A stretch of 64,000 nucleotides of DNA. It comes from JBOFBH01 sp051657715 (lineage in GTDB: Bacteria > Actinomycetota > Actinomycetes > Actinomycetales > Angustibacteraceae). The stretch lies in assembly GCA_051657715.1 (NCBI GenBank), contig JBOFLF010000035.1:29381-93380 (forward strand), read 5' to 3'. Both the position numbers and the translations under genes were made by a program. How positions within the stretch are numbered: the stretch's first letter is position 1; each line of letters starts with the position of its first letter. The notes under the pieces were generated by a model, which saw only the letters and a list, made by a program, of their open reading frames with translations, had not been told where the DNA came from and ran no database searches. Positions 8,576-17,975 of the stretch are shown one piece after another.

Positions 8576-9913
8576 ATGGCCAGCACACCTGCCTCCGGCT
8601 CCAACGGCGTGGGTCCAGGTATTCCAGAGCCGTACGATGTGGTCGACGTCATCCGGGTCAAGCGGGATGGTGGCCGGTTGACCGATGACCAGATCGGGTG
8701 GACGGTGGACGCGTACACCCGGGGGGTGGTCGCGGACGAGCAGATGGCCGCGCTCGCGATGGCCGTGCTGGTGCGCGGCATGGACCGCGGCGAGGTCGCC
8801 CGGTGGACGGCGGCGATGGTGGCCAGCGGTCGGCGGATGGATCTCACCGGCCTGGTGCGTCCGACCGTCGACAAGCACTCCACCGGCGGGGTCGGAGACA
8901 AGGTCACGCTGCCGCTGGCGCCGTTGGTGGCGGCCTGCGGCGCCGCCGTCCCGCAGCTGTCCGGCCGCGGCCTCGGGCACACCGGCGGCACGTTGGACAA
9001 GCTGGAGGCGATCCCCGGCTGGCGGGCCTCGCTGGACGCCGACGAGCTGCTCGCTCAGGTGGCCGATGTCGGGGCCGCGGTCTGCGCCGCCGGCGACGAC
9101 CTGGCTCCGGCGGACCGCAAGCTGTACGCCTTGCGCGACGTCACCGGCACCGTGGAGTCCATCCCGCTGATCGCCAGCTCCATCATGAGCAAGAAGATCG
9201 CCGAGGGCACCAGCGCCCTGGTGCTGGACGTCAAGGTGGGGTCGGGTGCGTTCATGAAGGACGTCGACACCGCCCGCGAGCTGGCCCGCACCATGGTTGA
9301 CCTCGGCGCGGACGCCGGGGTCCGGACGGTAGCGCTGCTGACCGCGATGCAGACCCCGCTGGGCCTCACCGTCGGCAACGCGCTGGAGGTGGCCGAGGCG
9401 GTGCAGGTGCTGGCCGGCGGTGGCCCCGCTGATGTCGTCGAGCTGACCGTGACTCTGGCGCGGGAGATGCTCGCCGCCGTCGGCCTGGACGGCGTCGACC
9501 CGCAGGACCGGTTGCGGGACGGTTCGGCGATGGACGTGTGGCGCCGGATGATCCTGGCCCAGGGCGGTGATCCGGATGCCCCGCTGCCACGCGCCCGCGA
9601 GGCCCATGTCGTCCCGGTGCCGGCGGATGGTGTGCTCACCCGCCTGGACGCGTTCGCCGTCGGGGTGGCGGCGTGGCGGCTCGGCGCCGGCCGGACCCGC
9701 CAGTCAGACGCGGTGCAGCCCGGCGCTGGCGTGGTGGTGCACGCCCGCCCGGGGGCCTGGGTCCGCGGCGGAGATCCGCTGCTGACCCTGCACACCGACC
9801 AGCCCGAGCGGTTCGAGCGAGCGCTGGACGCGTTGCGGGACAGCTGGTTCATCGCCCCGGACGGCTCACGACCGGACCTGCTCCCGCTGGTCATCGAACG
9901 AATCGCCGGATGA
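8576..9913 (+). CDS. deoA: Thymidine (pyrimidine-nucleoside) phosphorylase
   Basis: This 445-aa enzyme splits thymidine (and perhaps uridine) with phosphate into base and deoxyribose-1-phosphate in nucleoside salvage. The family signature is clear: KHSTGGVGDKVTLPLAPLVA, then SGRGLGHTGGTLDKLEAI, and the phosphate/pyrimidine-binding stretch SSIMSKKIAEG. The frame is open upstream to 8396, but AGGA at 8565-8568 lies 7 nt before the ATG at 8576, where similarity to the family begins (PYDVVDVIRVKRDGG). It is a separate unit from the Tad operon, 220 nt downstream. Sequence alone does not separate thymidine-specific from broader pyrimidine-nucleoside phosphorylase. Confidence 0.93.
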   Translation: MASTPASGSNGVGPGIPEPYDVVDVIRVKRDGGRLTDDQIGWTVDAYTRGVVADEQMAALAMAVLVRGMDRGEVARWTAAMVASGRRMDLTGLVRPTVDKHSTGGVGDKVTLPLAPLVAACGAAVPQLSGRGLGHTGGTLDKLEAIPGWRASLDADELLAQVADVGAAVCAAGDDLAPADRKLYALRDVTGTVESIPLIASSIMSKKIAEGTSALVLDVKVGSGAFMKDVDTARELARTMVDLGADAGVRTVALLTAMQTPLGLTVGNALEVAEAVQVLAGGGPADVVELTVTLAREMLAAVGLDGVDPQDRLRDGSAMDVWRRMILAQGGDPDAPLPRAREAHVVPVPADGVLTRLDAFAVGVAAWRLGAGRTRQSDAVQPGAGVVVHARPGAWVRGGDPLLTLHTDQPERFERALDALRDSWFIAPDGSRPDLLPLVIERIAG

Positions 9914-10024
9914 GCGGGGTGTCAGCGGCTTGACGGTCACCCTGCGGACCTCGGCGGCGCTGCGGCGGTGCAGGTCTCGGTGGCGTCGTACCTCGTCGTG
10001 TGAGGTGTCACGTAATCTGACCGA

Positions 10025-10477
10025 GTGCACCCGGTCGAGGAGCTGAGCTTGCTGGTGAAGGCCGCCGCGCGCGAGGGCGACCGCCAGGTCAACGCCGCGC
10101 TCCGGCCGCTGGGGCTGACCGTCGCCCAGGCTGAGGTGCTGGTGATTCTGCTGTCGGCGGAGCCGTTGTCGTTGCGAGACTTGGGCGAGCTGTTGGTGGC
10201 CGAGAGCGGCCACCCGAGCCGATTGGTCGACCGGATGGTCGCCGCCGGGTGGGTGGAGCGGGCCACGGCGCTCGATGACCGGCGTCGCCGGCACCTGCGG
10301 CTGACCGCCTCCGGGCGGCGGTTGGCCACCCGGGCGGTGGCCCGCCAGCAGGAGTTGCAGGGACGCACCCGGGGCCTGATCCGTGACCAGGATGTCGCCG
10401 TGTTGCGAGATGTCCTGGTCACCTATCTCGGCGACGGCCCGTGGACCGGGTCCGTCCGTCGCCGCCGCCAGCTCTGA
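10025..10477 (+). CDS. MarR-family transcriptional regulator
   Basis: A 150-aa winged-helix repressor-type protein. The fold is visible as N-terminal helices, a helix-turn-helix (LSLRDLGELLVAESGHPSRL), the recognition helix VDRMVAAGWVER, and the wing ALDDRRRRHLRLTASGRRLA, which carries the DxRxR pattern of MarR. The GTG start sits 6 nt after a good -10 hexamer (TAATCT, 10013-10018), so the mRNA is probably leaderless. The gene converges on the signal peptidase gene 41 nt away. The target is unknown. A palindrome in front of the signal peptidase is one candidate, which is inference only. Confidence 0.9.
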   Translation: MHPVEELSLLVKAAAREGDRQVNAALRPLGLTVAQAEVLVILLSAEPLSLRDLGELLVAESGHPSRLVDRMVAAGWVERATALDDRRRRHLRLTASGRRLATRAVARQQELQGRTRGLIRDQDVAVLRDVLVTYLGDGPWTGSVRRRRQL

Positions 10478-10518
10478 TCAGTGCCATGCGGCGTTGGTCA
10501 GTGCTGGGCCGGCTCTCA

Positions 10519-11184
10519 TCAGTGCCAGCGGACCCGGCCGATGACCTGGTCCACCGGGAGCGGGCCACTATCCCGGGAGTCCACCGAGGAGACCCGGTTG
10601 TCTCCCAACACGAACAGGTGTCCCGTCGGTACGGTGACGGGGTCGAGGAAGGCGCCCCCTTCCTGGCCTTCGCGCAGGTACGGCTCGGCGACCGGCTTGC
10701 CGTTCACCTGCACGCGGGTGTCGACCACCGCGACGGTCTGGCCGGCCGTGGCGACAACGCGTTTGACGACCAGCCCACCGTCCTGGGCGTAGACCACCAG
10801 GTCGCCCTGCTCCGGCGGGGACCATCGGACGGTGAGCTTGTCGACCAGCACCAGATCACCGTCCGCGAGCGTGGGCTGCATGCTCCCGTCACGGACCACC
10901 ATCACCTCGACGGCGAGCCATCGGGCGAGCACGATCACGGCGACCACGGTGACGAGGGCGACCATCCGGACCTGGGGCCGGTGCCACCGAGACCAGCTGG
11001 ATCGATGATGCCGCGGGCCGGGGATGTGGTGCCGGCCGGGGGTGTGCCGGCCGGGGGTGTGCCGGCCGGGGGTGTGCCGGGGGGTGTGCTGGCCGGGGAT
11101 ATGTCGGCCGGGGGTGTGCCGGCTAGAGGAGCGGCGACGGCTTGAGGTGTGGCGACGATCGCTCGGACGGGTGTGGGTCGCCAT
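10519..11184 (-). CDS. lepB: Signal peptidase I (S26 family)
   Basis: This 221-aa membrane peptidase removes signal peptides from exported proteins. Catalytic features are present: the Ser in VRDGSMQPTL, the Lys in GLVVKRVVATAGQ, and the conserved box FVLGDNRVSSVDSRDSG. One membrane segment (ALVTVVAVIVLARWLAV) precedes the catalytic Ser. The N-terminal 65 residues are a His/Thr/Pro/Gly/Arg-rich cytoplasmic extension built from HTPGR repeats. Two starts are possible. I chose the ATG at 11184 because AGGA lies 5 nt before it; the ATG at 11196 would add four residues. The isolated location away from rplS/rnhB suggests a secondary signal peptidase. Confidence 0.9.
   Translation of the reverse strand: MATHTRPSDRRHTSSRRRSSSRHTPGRHIPGQHTPRHTPGRHTPGRHTPGRHHIPGPRHHRSSWSRWHRPQVRMVALVTVVAVIVLARWLAVEVMVVRDGSMQPTLADGDLVLVDKLTVRWSPPEQGDLVVYAQDGGLVVKRVVATAGQTVAVVDTRVQVNGKPVAEPYLREGQEGGAFLDPVTVPTGHLFVLGDNRVSSVDSRDSGPLPVDQVIGRVRWH
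11031..11125 (-). repeat. 15-bp in-frame tandem repeat in lepB
   Basis: Three exact units of GCCGGCCGGGGGTGT (plus-strand reading) and further diverged copies encode the HTPGR repeats of the signal peptidase N-terminal extension. Confidence 0.88.
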
Positions 11185-11238
11185 GGGCGTCCTCATCTCC
11201 TGCCTGCTGCCACGGTGCCTGACCTCGGCATGGATACA

Positions 11239-11252
11239 ACGTAAACTTACGT
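11239..11252. promoter_or_regulatory. Palindrome upstream of lepB, possible operator
   Basis: ACGTAA-AC-TTACGT is a perfect 6-bp inverted repeat with a 2-bp spacer. It lies about 55 nt before the lepB start and overlaps a possible -10 on the minus strand (TACGTT). It sits in a comparatively AT-rich patch. It could bind a dimeric regulator such as the nearby MarR protein; this is not shown. Confidence 0.4.
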
Positions 11253-11578
11253 AGCAGGGTGCTGGCGGAGCTGGATGACCGTCAATCAGAACGGGCAGGG
11301 TCCGCTCGATTGGCGGACATGATTCGGCCGCGACGAGATGGCCATATGCGTGCAGCTGGAGCGGAGCGTTAGTTCACGCTCACTTAACGTTCGACTTCTC
11401 CGCAGGGATCCGCACCTGGTGCAGGATGCGTAATGGAGTGGTCACGCTCCGCTTGTTTGATTCCCGTGCTGCTGCCAACGACGTCGGCATGTACGTACCG
11501 GTGCCGCCCTGATGCGGCCCGATACCCCAGCCGATGTCCGGGCGAGTGCTGCCTGGGCGCAGACCCGAAGGGCAGCTC

Positions 11579-13423
11579 ATGGCAGCACCGCCGATGCTTC
11601 TCGATCAGCCCGTCCCGACAGAGCTCGTCTCGACGGAGCCCGTCTCGACGCAGGCTTCGTCGCCTGAGCTGCCCAGCCCGCCGACCGACCGCGAGCGGGA
11701 CGCCTACCTCGGGCGGCAGCATCGCTGGCTCCTGCTCGCACAGGCTGTGTCTTTCGCCATGATCGCCTACAGCATCGCCCGGTTCGCCACCGCCGACACC
11801 AGGCTGCTGCTGTTCCTCATCCCGATGTCGCTCTACGCGGTCACCTCGGTGGTGTCGCTGCTGAGCTCGACCCGGTCGCGGCGGATCAGCTACGCCGATC
11901 ACCGCGATCGGGTGTCGGCGTATCGTCCCGCGAGCTATCCGAGCGTGGACGTGTTTCTGCCGTCGGCTGGCGAGCCGCTGGCTGTACTGCGCAACACGTA
12001 CCAGCACGTCGCCCAGTTGCAGTGGCCGGGAGAGCTGGTGGTGCACGTGCTGGACGACAGTGCGCGGCCGGGGGTCCGCGACCTCGCGGAGGCGTCCGGA
12101 TTCCGCTACCACTGCCGACCGGATCGCGGCCGACTCAAGAAGGCCGGCAACCTGCGGTACGGCTACCAGCACTCCGACGGTGACCTGATCGTCGTCCTGG
12201 ACGCCGACTTCGTGCCCCGCACCGACTTCCTCGCCGAGCTGGTGCCGTACCTGGACGAGCCGGACGTCGGGATCGTCCAGTCGCCGCAGTACTTCGACAC
12301 CTCCTCGTCCATGGGGTGGTTGCAACGGTGCGCCGGCGCCACCCAAGAGCTGTTCTACCGGTGGATCCAGCCGTCCCGAGACCGTTCGCGCGCGGCGATC
12401 TGCGTGGGTACCTGCGCGGTGTACCGGCGGGCCGCCCTGGAGCAGGCCGGCGGGTTCGCGCAGATCGGCCACTCCGAGGACGTGCACACCGGCGTGAACC
12501 TGCTCAAGGCCGGCTACTTCTTGCGCTACGTCCCGTCCGTGGTCGCGAAGGGGATGTGCCCGGACGACCTCGCGGGCTTCCTCAACCAGCAGTACCGGTG
12601 GTGCACCGGGTCGATGAGTCTGCTGTCCGACCCCGAGTTCCACCGGACTCCCGAGCTGACCTGGCGGCAGCGCGTCTGTTTTTGGGCCGGCTTCCTCTAC
12701 TACATCTCGACCGGGGTGAACGCGGTCGTCGCGCCGTTGCCGGCGTTGGCGATGCTCTGGTTCCTGCCGGAGTGGATCGAGCCGATGAACAGCATCTGGC
12801 TGCTCGGCGCGCTGCTGCTGTGGCTGGCCGTGCTCCCGATGATGATGCGCGGGCGGTGGCGGATCGACGTGCTACGGGTCCAGTTGCTGTACTCGTTCGC
12901 GCACGCCGTCGCGATCTGGCACGTGCTGCTCGGGCGGACCCGGGAGTGGGTGGCCACCGGTGCCGCAGCCGGGCGGACCACCCCGGTCGCCACCACCGTG
13001 GGGCGGGTGGTCCGTTCGTACGCGGCGCTCACCCAGGGGCTGATCTACCTCGGGCTCTGGCGCGGTGCCAGCGTCTACGGTCTCGACCGGTACTGGGCGA
13101 TGCTGCTGCTTGCCACGCTCTCCGCATACATTCACCTGCCGGTCGTGACGATGGGCCTGGGGGGCTGGCTGCGCACGACATCGGTCAAGCTGCGGCAGGT
13201 GGTTGGCGCGCTGTCGCCGGCTAGGTCGGTGCCGGTACCGGCGGTGGCCCTGGCGGACGCTCGCGGAGCCGATGGCGGCGCGGCCGGATTGCCCGGGCCA
13301 TCGCCGCAGGCCCATCCGGGACGAGGATCCACCATCGTGCTGACGGACGACCCGGTCGGTGCCACCGTGAACCTGCGCGAGAACGCTGTCGATCTGCGCC
13401 AGCTCGACGGGCAGCCGCGATGA
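11579..13423 (+). CDS. Membrane GT2 glycosyltransferase, cellulose-synthase-like
   Basis: A 614-aa processive beta-glycosyltransferase of family GT2, probably making and exporting an extracellular polysaccharide. Two N-terminal membrane segments are followed by the catalytic domain, which holds VLDDSARPG, the DxD-type VVLDADFVP, QSPQYFDT, the SED acid block (GHSEDVHTG) and the QQYRW acceptor motif. Several C-terminal membrane segments follow. The ATG at 11579 has AAGGG 6 nt upstream; the ATG at 11534 has no ribosome site. A 15-bp duplication lies at 11619-11648. It overlaps the acyltransferase gene as ATGA, so the two products likely act on the same glycan. Product identity is unknown; no PilZ domain or BcsB partner is visible. 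Confidence 0.87.
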   Translation: MAAPPMLLDQPVPTELVSTEPVSTQASSPELPSPPTDRERDAYLGRQHRWLLLAQAVSFAMIAYSIARFATADTRLLLFLIPMSLYAVTSVVSLLSSTRSRRISYADHRDRVSAYRPASYPSVDVFLPSAGEPLAVLRNTYQHVAQLQWPGELVVHVLDDSARPGVRDLAEASGFRYHCRPDRGRLKKAGNLRYGYQHSDGDLIVVLDADFVPRTDFLAELVPYLDEPDVGIVQSPQYFDTSSSMGWLQRCAGATQELFYRWIQPSRDRSRAAICVGTCAVYRRAALEQAGGFAQIGHSEDVHTGVNLLKAGYFLRYVPSVVAKGMCPDDLAGFLNQQYRWCTGSMSLLSDPEFHRTPELTWRQRVCFWAGFLYYISTGVNAVVAPLPALAMLWFLPEWIEPMNSIWLLGALLLWLAVLPMMMRGRWRIDVLRVQLLYSFAHAVAIWHVLLGRTREWVATGAAAGRTTPVATTVGRVVRSYAALTQGLIYLGLWRGASVYGLDRYWAMLLLATLSAYIHLPVVTMGLGGWLRTTSVKLRQVVGALSPARSVPVPAVALADARGADGGAAGLPGPSPQAHPGRGSTIVLTDDPVGATVNLRENAVDLRQLDGQPR

Positions 13424-15501
13424 GCACGGCCTCCACGACCGGCTTCCGTGAGGACGTCCAGGGGCTGCGAGTGGTAGCGGTGCTGCTGGTGGTGCTCTAC
13501 CACGTCGGCGGCGTCGGGATCAGCGGCGGCTACGTCGGCGTCGACGTGTTCTTCGTGATCTCCGGTTTCCTGATCACCCAGGCGTTGGTGCGCGAGGCCC
13601 AGGAGCACGGGCGGGTGTCGTTGAGCAGGTTCTACGCGCGTCGGATCCGGCGGCTGCTGCCGATGGCCACCGTGGTGCTGGTGACCACCGTGCTGGTGGC
13701 GCGTCTGTGGGGATCGGTGTTCCAGGCCCCGGACATCGCGCGGGACGCCTGGTTGGCGGTGGTCTACGCGATCAACTACGGGTTGGCGGCCGAGGGGGTC
13801 AACTACCAGATGGCCGCCGGGCCGCCGTCGCCGTTGCAGCACTACTGGAGCCTGGCGGTCGAGGAGCAGTTCTATCTGGTCTGGCCGTTGGTGGTCGGCG
13901 CGGTGGCGATGGTGCTGCGTCGTCGGCGGGCGGCGCTGCGCGCGGTCCTGGTGGTGCTGGTCGTGGCGGTCTGCGCCGTGTCGCTGGCGGCGTCCATCAC
14001 GACCACCGCGTCGAACGCTCCGCTGGCCTACTTCTCGCTGCACACCCGGGCTTGGGAGCTCGGCGTCGGTGCCCTGGTGGCCATCGGCGCACCGGTGCTG
14101 CGCCGGATCCCTGGGCCGGCGGGGTGGGTCATGGCGTGGGTCGGCCTGGCGGCGATCTGCTGGTCCGCGTTCAGCTACACCGACGAGACGCCGTTTCCGG
14201 GGACCGCGGCCCTGGTGCCGGTGCTCGGTACGGCACTGGTGGTGGTCGGTGGGTTTCCCGCGACCGGGGGTGCTCGTCCCGGCGGGCGTCGCCCCGCTGT
14301 CGGCAGCGCCCTCGGCGGTGGCGCGGCCAGTGTCACGCGGTTGGTCCGAGGTCGACTGGTCCAAGGCCTCGGACGGGTGTCCTACGGCTGGTACCTGTGG
14401 CACTGGCCGGTGCTGGTCCTGGCCCCGGCACTGTTCGGCCGCCGGATGCAGTGGTGGGAGGATCTGCAGCTGGCCGCGATCGCGCTGTGGCTGGCGGTGC
14501 TCTCGTACTGGATCCTGGAGGCCCCGGCGCTGCGGCTGCGGCTTCGGCGGTTGCGGTGGTTCGTCGCGGGGCTCGGGTTGAGCCTGACGGCGGCAGCGAC
14601 CGCCGCGGTCGTGATCGTCACGCTGCCCAGCCTGGTCGGGGGCGGCCGGGCGGTCGCCGCCATCACCCTGGACGGCGCGGACACCCAGCGGATCGCCCAG
14701 GCCGTCGCTGGCGGCACCTCGCTCAGCGCGGTGCCGAGCAACCTCATGCCGTCGTTGGAGCAGGTGCAGCACGACCAGCCGGCGTCCAGCAAGAACGGCT
14801 GCCACGCGGACTTCCTGCTGGTCGGTCAGGGTGTCTGCCGGTTCGGGTCCGCTCGGGGCGCCAAGACCATGGTGCTGTTCGGGGACTCCCACGCTCAGCA
14901 GTGGCTGCCAGGCCTGGACGCCGCGGCCCGCCAGGAGCGATGGCGTCTGGTCTCCTGGACCAAAGCGGCGTGCTCGGTCGCGAACTACCTCCCGTTCAGC
15001 CCGGAGCTCAACCGCCCGTACACGGAGTGTGCGCAGTGGCGAGACCTGACTATCCGCCGGATCATCCGTCTGCGGCCCGATCACGTGATCGTCGCGCAGA
15101 GCGACCTGGTGCCGGGTACCCGGCTGGACGACGGCCAGTGGGCCGAGCTCACGGTCGCCACGGTGCAGCGGTTCCGACAGGCCGGGTTGCGTGTGACGTA
15201 CCTGCTGGACACCCCGGTACCGAATGGTGACGCGCCGGAATGCGTGGCTGAGCACCTCGCCGATGTCGGTGCGTGCACGGTGCCGAGGGATCAGGCCTAT
15301 CCGTATCCGGTTCGCCACGAGATGATCGCGCGCAGCCTCGCCGCCGCGGGTATCCCGACCCTCGAGCCAGTCGACTGGTTCTGCACCGCCACGGATTGCC
15401 CGGCGGTGGTGTCCCGCTATCTCGTCTACCGGGACGAGAGTCACATCTCGACCTCCTACAGCGCCTGGCTGGCGCCGTTGCTGCGCAGCCTGTTCCGCTG
15501 A
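13420..15501 (+). CDS. Acyltransferase-3 / SGNH hydrolase fusion (OafA/YrhL type)
   Basis: A 693-aa protein that O-acetylates an extracellular polysaccharide. The N-terminal half is an acyltransferase-3 membrane domain: GLRVVAVLLVVLYHVGG with the catalytic-type His, GVDVFFVISGFLITQ, FYARRIRRLLP and HYWSLAVEEQFYLVWPL. About ten membrane helices end near residue 410. The C-terminal half is an SGNH-type esterase or transferase domain with Ser in VLFGDSHAQQW and the Asp-x-x-His block RDESHIS near the end. The family architecture is complete. Translational coupling to the upstream GT2 suggests it decorates that polymer. Confidence 0.93.
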   Translation: MSTASTTGFREDVQGLRVVAVLLVVLYHVGGVGISGGYVGVDVFFVISGFLITQALVREAQEHGRVSLSRFYARRIRRLLPMATVVLVTTVLVARLWGSVFQAPDIARDAWLAVVYAINYGLAAEGVNYQMAAGPPSPLQHYWSLAVEEQFYLVWPLVVGAVAMVLRRRRAALRAVLVVLVVAVCAVSLAASITTTASNAPLAYFSLHTRAWELGVGALVAIGAPVLRRIPGPAGWVMAWVGLAAICWSAFSYTDETPFPGTAALVPVLGTALVVVGGFPATGGARPGGRRPAVGSALGGGAASVTRLVRGRLVQGLGRVSYGWYLWHWPVLVLAPALFGRRMQWWEDLQLAAIALWLAVLSYWILEAPALRLRLRRLRWFVAGLGLSLTAAATAAVVIVTLPSLVGGGRAVAAITLDGADTQRIAQAVAGGTSLSAVPSNLMPSLEQVQHDQPASSKNGCHADFLLVGQGVCRFGSARGAKTMVLFGDSHAQQWLPGLDAAARQERWRLVSWTKAACSVANYLPFSPELNRPYTECAQWRDLTIRRIIRLRPDHVIVAQSDLVPGTRLDDGQWAELTVATVQRFRQAGLRVTYLLDTPVPNGDAPECVAEHLADVGACTVPRDQAYPYPVRHEMIARSLAAAGIPTLEPVDWFCTATDCPAVVSRYLVYRDESHISTSYSAWLAPLLRSLFR

Positions 15502-15507
15502 CCTGAT

Positions 15508-15566
15508 CCGCTGGGGCACACCTGACGGCAAGCCGCCGGGTGTGCCCCAGCGGCTTGCCGTCAGGT
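15508..15566 (+). terminator. Two interleaved perfect inverted repeats after the acyltransferase gene
   Basis: A 15-bp arm (15508-15522) pairs with 15539-15553. A second 17-bp arm (15520-15536) pairs perfectly with 15550-15566. The order is A-B-A'-B', so the two hairpins exclude each other or form a pseudoknot. It starts 6 nt after the stop codon and most simply acts as a transcription terminator. There is no T-run. Confidence 0.7.
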
Positions 15567-15629
15567 AGCCATTGGTTGAAGGATGAGCCACGCGACGTCG
15601 CAAGGACTTACGGACGCAGGGGGCATGTC

Positions 15630-17975
15630 ATGCACACCGAACGACGCTGGGCAAGGTTCGCGGGCGGCATCTCGATCATCGGCATCCTGATTGCTGGGTT
15701 GATGACCGGGCTGGTGGCCGCGATCCCGGTACCAAGGGCCGCCGCGGCCCCGGTCGCCGTCCGGTCCGCCGGGGCACTCCTGCCCGGTGGTTTCGTCGAC
15801 CGGGTCGTGCTGCGCGGCCTCGACCGTCCGACCGCCGCCCGGATCGCGGACGACGGTCGGATCTTCGTCGCCGAGAAGGGCGGCGTCGTCAAGGAGTTCG
15901 ACAGCTCCACCGATTCGACGGCCACGGTGGTCGCGGACTTCAGCGACCGGATCCCCGACTTCAACGACCGCGGTCTGCTGAACCTCGCGTTGGATCCCCA
16001 GTTCACCAACGGGCGTCCGTACCTGTACGTGTTCTACGTCTTGGACGCACCGATCGGCGGGTCGCTACCGACCAGTGGCGACGACTGCCCGCAGTTCGCC
16101 ATCGAGGGCTGCATCGCCAGCAGCCGGTTGTCGCGCCTCACGGTCGCCGCAGACAACACCCTCGCCACCGAGACGGTGCTGATCAACGACTGGTGCCAGC
16201 AGTTCACCAGCCACGCCGGGGGAGCGTTGCTGTTCGCTCCGGACGGCAGCCTGCTGGTGACGGGCGGGGACGGCGCCAGCTACACGGCGACCGACTACGG
16301 CCAGCTGCCGACCGTGCCACGCCCCGGCGGTACTCCGCCCAACGCCTGCGGCGACCCGAACACCGCGGCCGGCACGCCGACCACGCTCCCAGCAGCCGAG
16401 GGCGGCGCCCTGCGTTCGCAGGACGCCGAGACGTCGTCCGACCCGCAAGGCCTGGACGGAACGCTGATCCGGATCGACCCGGACACCGGCGACCCGCGAC
16501 CGGGCAACCCCTTCGCGGGCAGTCCCGACATCAACCAGGCCCGCACCGTGGCATACGGGATGCGCAACCCGACCACGATGGCGGTGCGGCCCGGCACCGA
16601 CGAGCTGTGGATCCCCGACGTCGGGTGGGGGCAGTGGGAGGAGGTCAACCGGGTTCCGGCGCTGGCCACGGCGGTCGGCGCCACCAACTTCGGCTGGCCC
16701 TGCTACGAGGGGGTGGGCGAGCAGCCGAGCTACCGGGACGCCGGCCTGACCGTGTGCCAGAACCTGGTCGCGTCCGGCCGGGCCACCGCGCCGCACCTCG
16801 CCTATCAACACGGCGCCGCGTTCCCGGGGTCGGACTCGTGCCCGAACACCGGGTCGTCGGCGGTCACCGGCATCGCCTTCCCCACCGCGGCCACGACCTA
16901 CCCGGCCTCGTTCGCCGGCGGGATGTTCGTCGCCGACTACGCCCGGGGCTGCATCTGGTTCACCCCGCGGGGCCTCGACGGCTTGCCCGACCCGGCGGCC
17001 AGCACCACCTTCATCACCGGCCGGACACCGATCGACCTGCAGATCGGCCCGAGCGGCGACCTGTACTACATCGACATCGGGGCCGGTGAGCTGCGCCGGG
17101 TCAGCTACACCGCGAACAACACCCCGCCCACCGCCGCGGCCACCGCGTCGCCGGCGGTGAGCCAGACGCTGCCGCAGGCCGTCACGCTGGACGCCAGCGC
17201 CAGCACCGATCCCGACTCCGGGGACGTCCTGTCCTACGCCTGGGACCTGGACGGCGACGGCGGGTACGACGACGCGACCGGGCCGACCACCACCAAGACC
17301 TACGCCACGGCGACCACCGAGGTGGTGTCGGTGCAGGTGACCGACCTGGCCGGGGCGGTCGACGTGGCGGCGGCCCTGGTCCGCACCGGGCAGTCCGCGC
17401 CGGTGCCGCAGATCACCGCGCCTGGGTCAGGCGCCACGTGGGTCGTCGGTGAACAGGTGGCGTTCTCCGGTCGGGCGACCGACCTGGAGGACGGCGTGCT
17501 GCCCGCCTCAGCGCTGAGCTGGGAGGTGGCCATCAAGCACTGCTTCGATCCCAGCAGCTGTCACGAGCACGTGCTGTCCACCGCGACCGGGGTGGACGCC
17601 GGCAGCTTCGTGGGTCCGGACCACGAGTACCCGTCGTACGTGCAGCTGCGGCTGACCGCGCAGGACTCCACCGGCTTGCGGACCACCACGTCGCTGGACC
17701 TGCAGCCCCGGTCGGTCGAGGTGACGGTGGCGACCAGGCCGTCCGGCCTGGCGGTGTCGGTCAACGGCGAGCAGCTCGCCGGCCCGGCGACCCGGCGCTA
17801 CCTGGTCGGTGGCCAGCTGGCCCTGACCGCGCCGGATCGGCAGACCGTCAACGGGCGCGAGTACGTGTTTGTCCGGTGGAGCAACGGCGGCGCCCGCAGC
17901 CAGGTCGTCACCGCTCCCGAGACCCCGGTCACCTACGTCGCGCGGTACCGGCCGGTCGGTGGCGGCGGCGCCTGA
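15630..17975 (+). CDS. Secreted PQQ-dependent sugar dehydrogenase-like protein with PKD domain
   Basis: A 781-aa exported protein. A signal peptide (basic MHTERRWARF, hydrophobic core, Ala-rich cleavage region near AAAAPVAV) leads into a soluble aldose dehydrogenase beta-propeller (GDH/HPD family). Propeller markers are RIFVAEKGGVVKEFD, LLNLALDPQF, YGMRNPTTMAVRPGTDELW and PDVGWGQWEEVNRV. A PKD domain follows (LDASASTDPDSGDVLSYAWD, nt about 17189-17248). The C-terminal region contains Ig-like segments. The ATG at 15630 follows AGGGGG. Family enzymes oxidise sugars at the cell surface using PQQ. No PQQ synthesis genes are in view, so the substrate and cofactor are inferred from homology. Confidence 0.87.
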   Translation: MHTERRWARFAGGISIIGILIAGLMTGLVAAIPVPRAAAAPVAVRSAGALLPGGFVDRVVLRGLDRPTAARIADDGRIFVAEKGGVVKEFDSSTDSTATVVADFSDRIPDFNDRGLLNLALDPQFTNGRPYLYVFYVLDAPIGGSLPTSGDDCPQFAIEGCIASSRLSRLTVAADNTLATETVLINDWCQQFTSHAGGALLFAPDGSLLVTGGDGASYTATDYGQLPTVPRPGGTPPNACGDPNTAAGTPTTLPAAEGGALRSQDAETSSDPQGLDGTLIRIDPDTGDPRPGNPFAGSPDINQARTVAYGMRNPTTMAVRPGTDELWIPDVGWGQWEEVNRVPALATAVGATNFGWPCYEGVGEQPSYRDAGLTVCQNLVASGRATAPHLAYQHGAAFPGSDSCPNTGSSAVTGIAFPTAATTYPASFAGGMFVADYARGCIWFTPRGLDGLPDPAASTTFITGRTPIDLQIGPSGDLYYIDIGAGELRRVSYTANNTPPTAAATASPAVSQTLPQAVTLDASASTDPDSGDVLSYAWDLDGDGGYDDATGPTTTKTYATATTEVVSVQVTDLAGAVDVAAALVRTGQSAPVPQITAPGSGATWVVGEQVAFSGRATDLEDGVLPASALSWEVAIKHCFDPSSCHEHVLSTATGVDAGSFVGPDHEYPSYVQLRLTAQDSTGLRTTTSLDLQPRSVEVTVATRPSGLAVSVNGEQLAGPATRRYLVGGQLALTAPDRQTVNGREYVFVRWSNGGARSQVVTAPETPVTYVARYRPVGGGGA

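Noticed and set aside
13132..15603. 823-residue open frame on the minus strand
   Set aside because: It is antisense to the clear acyltransferase gene. Composition is Arg/Gln/His/Pro-rich, the usual shadow of high-GC coding DNA.
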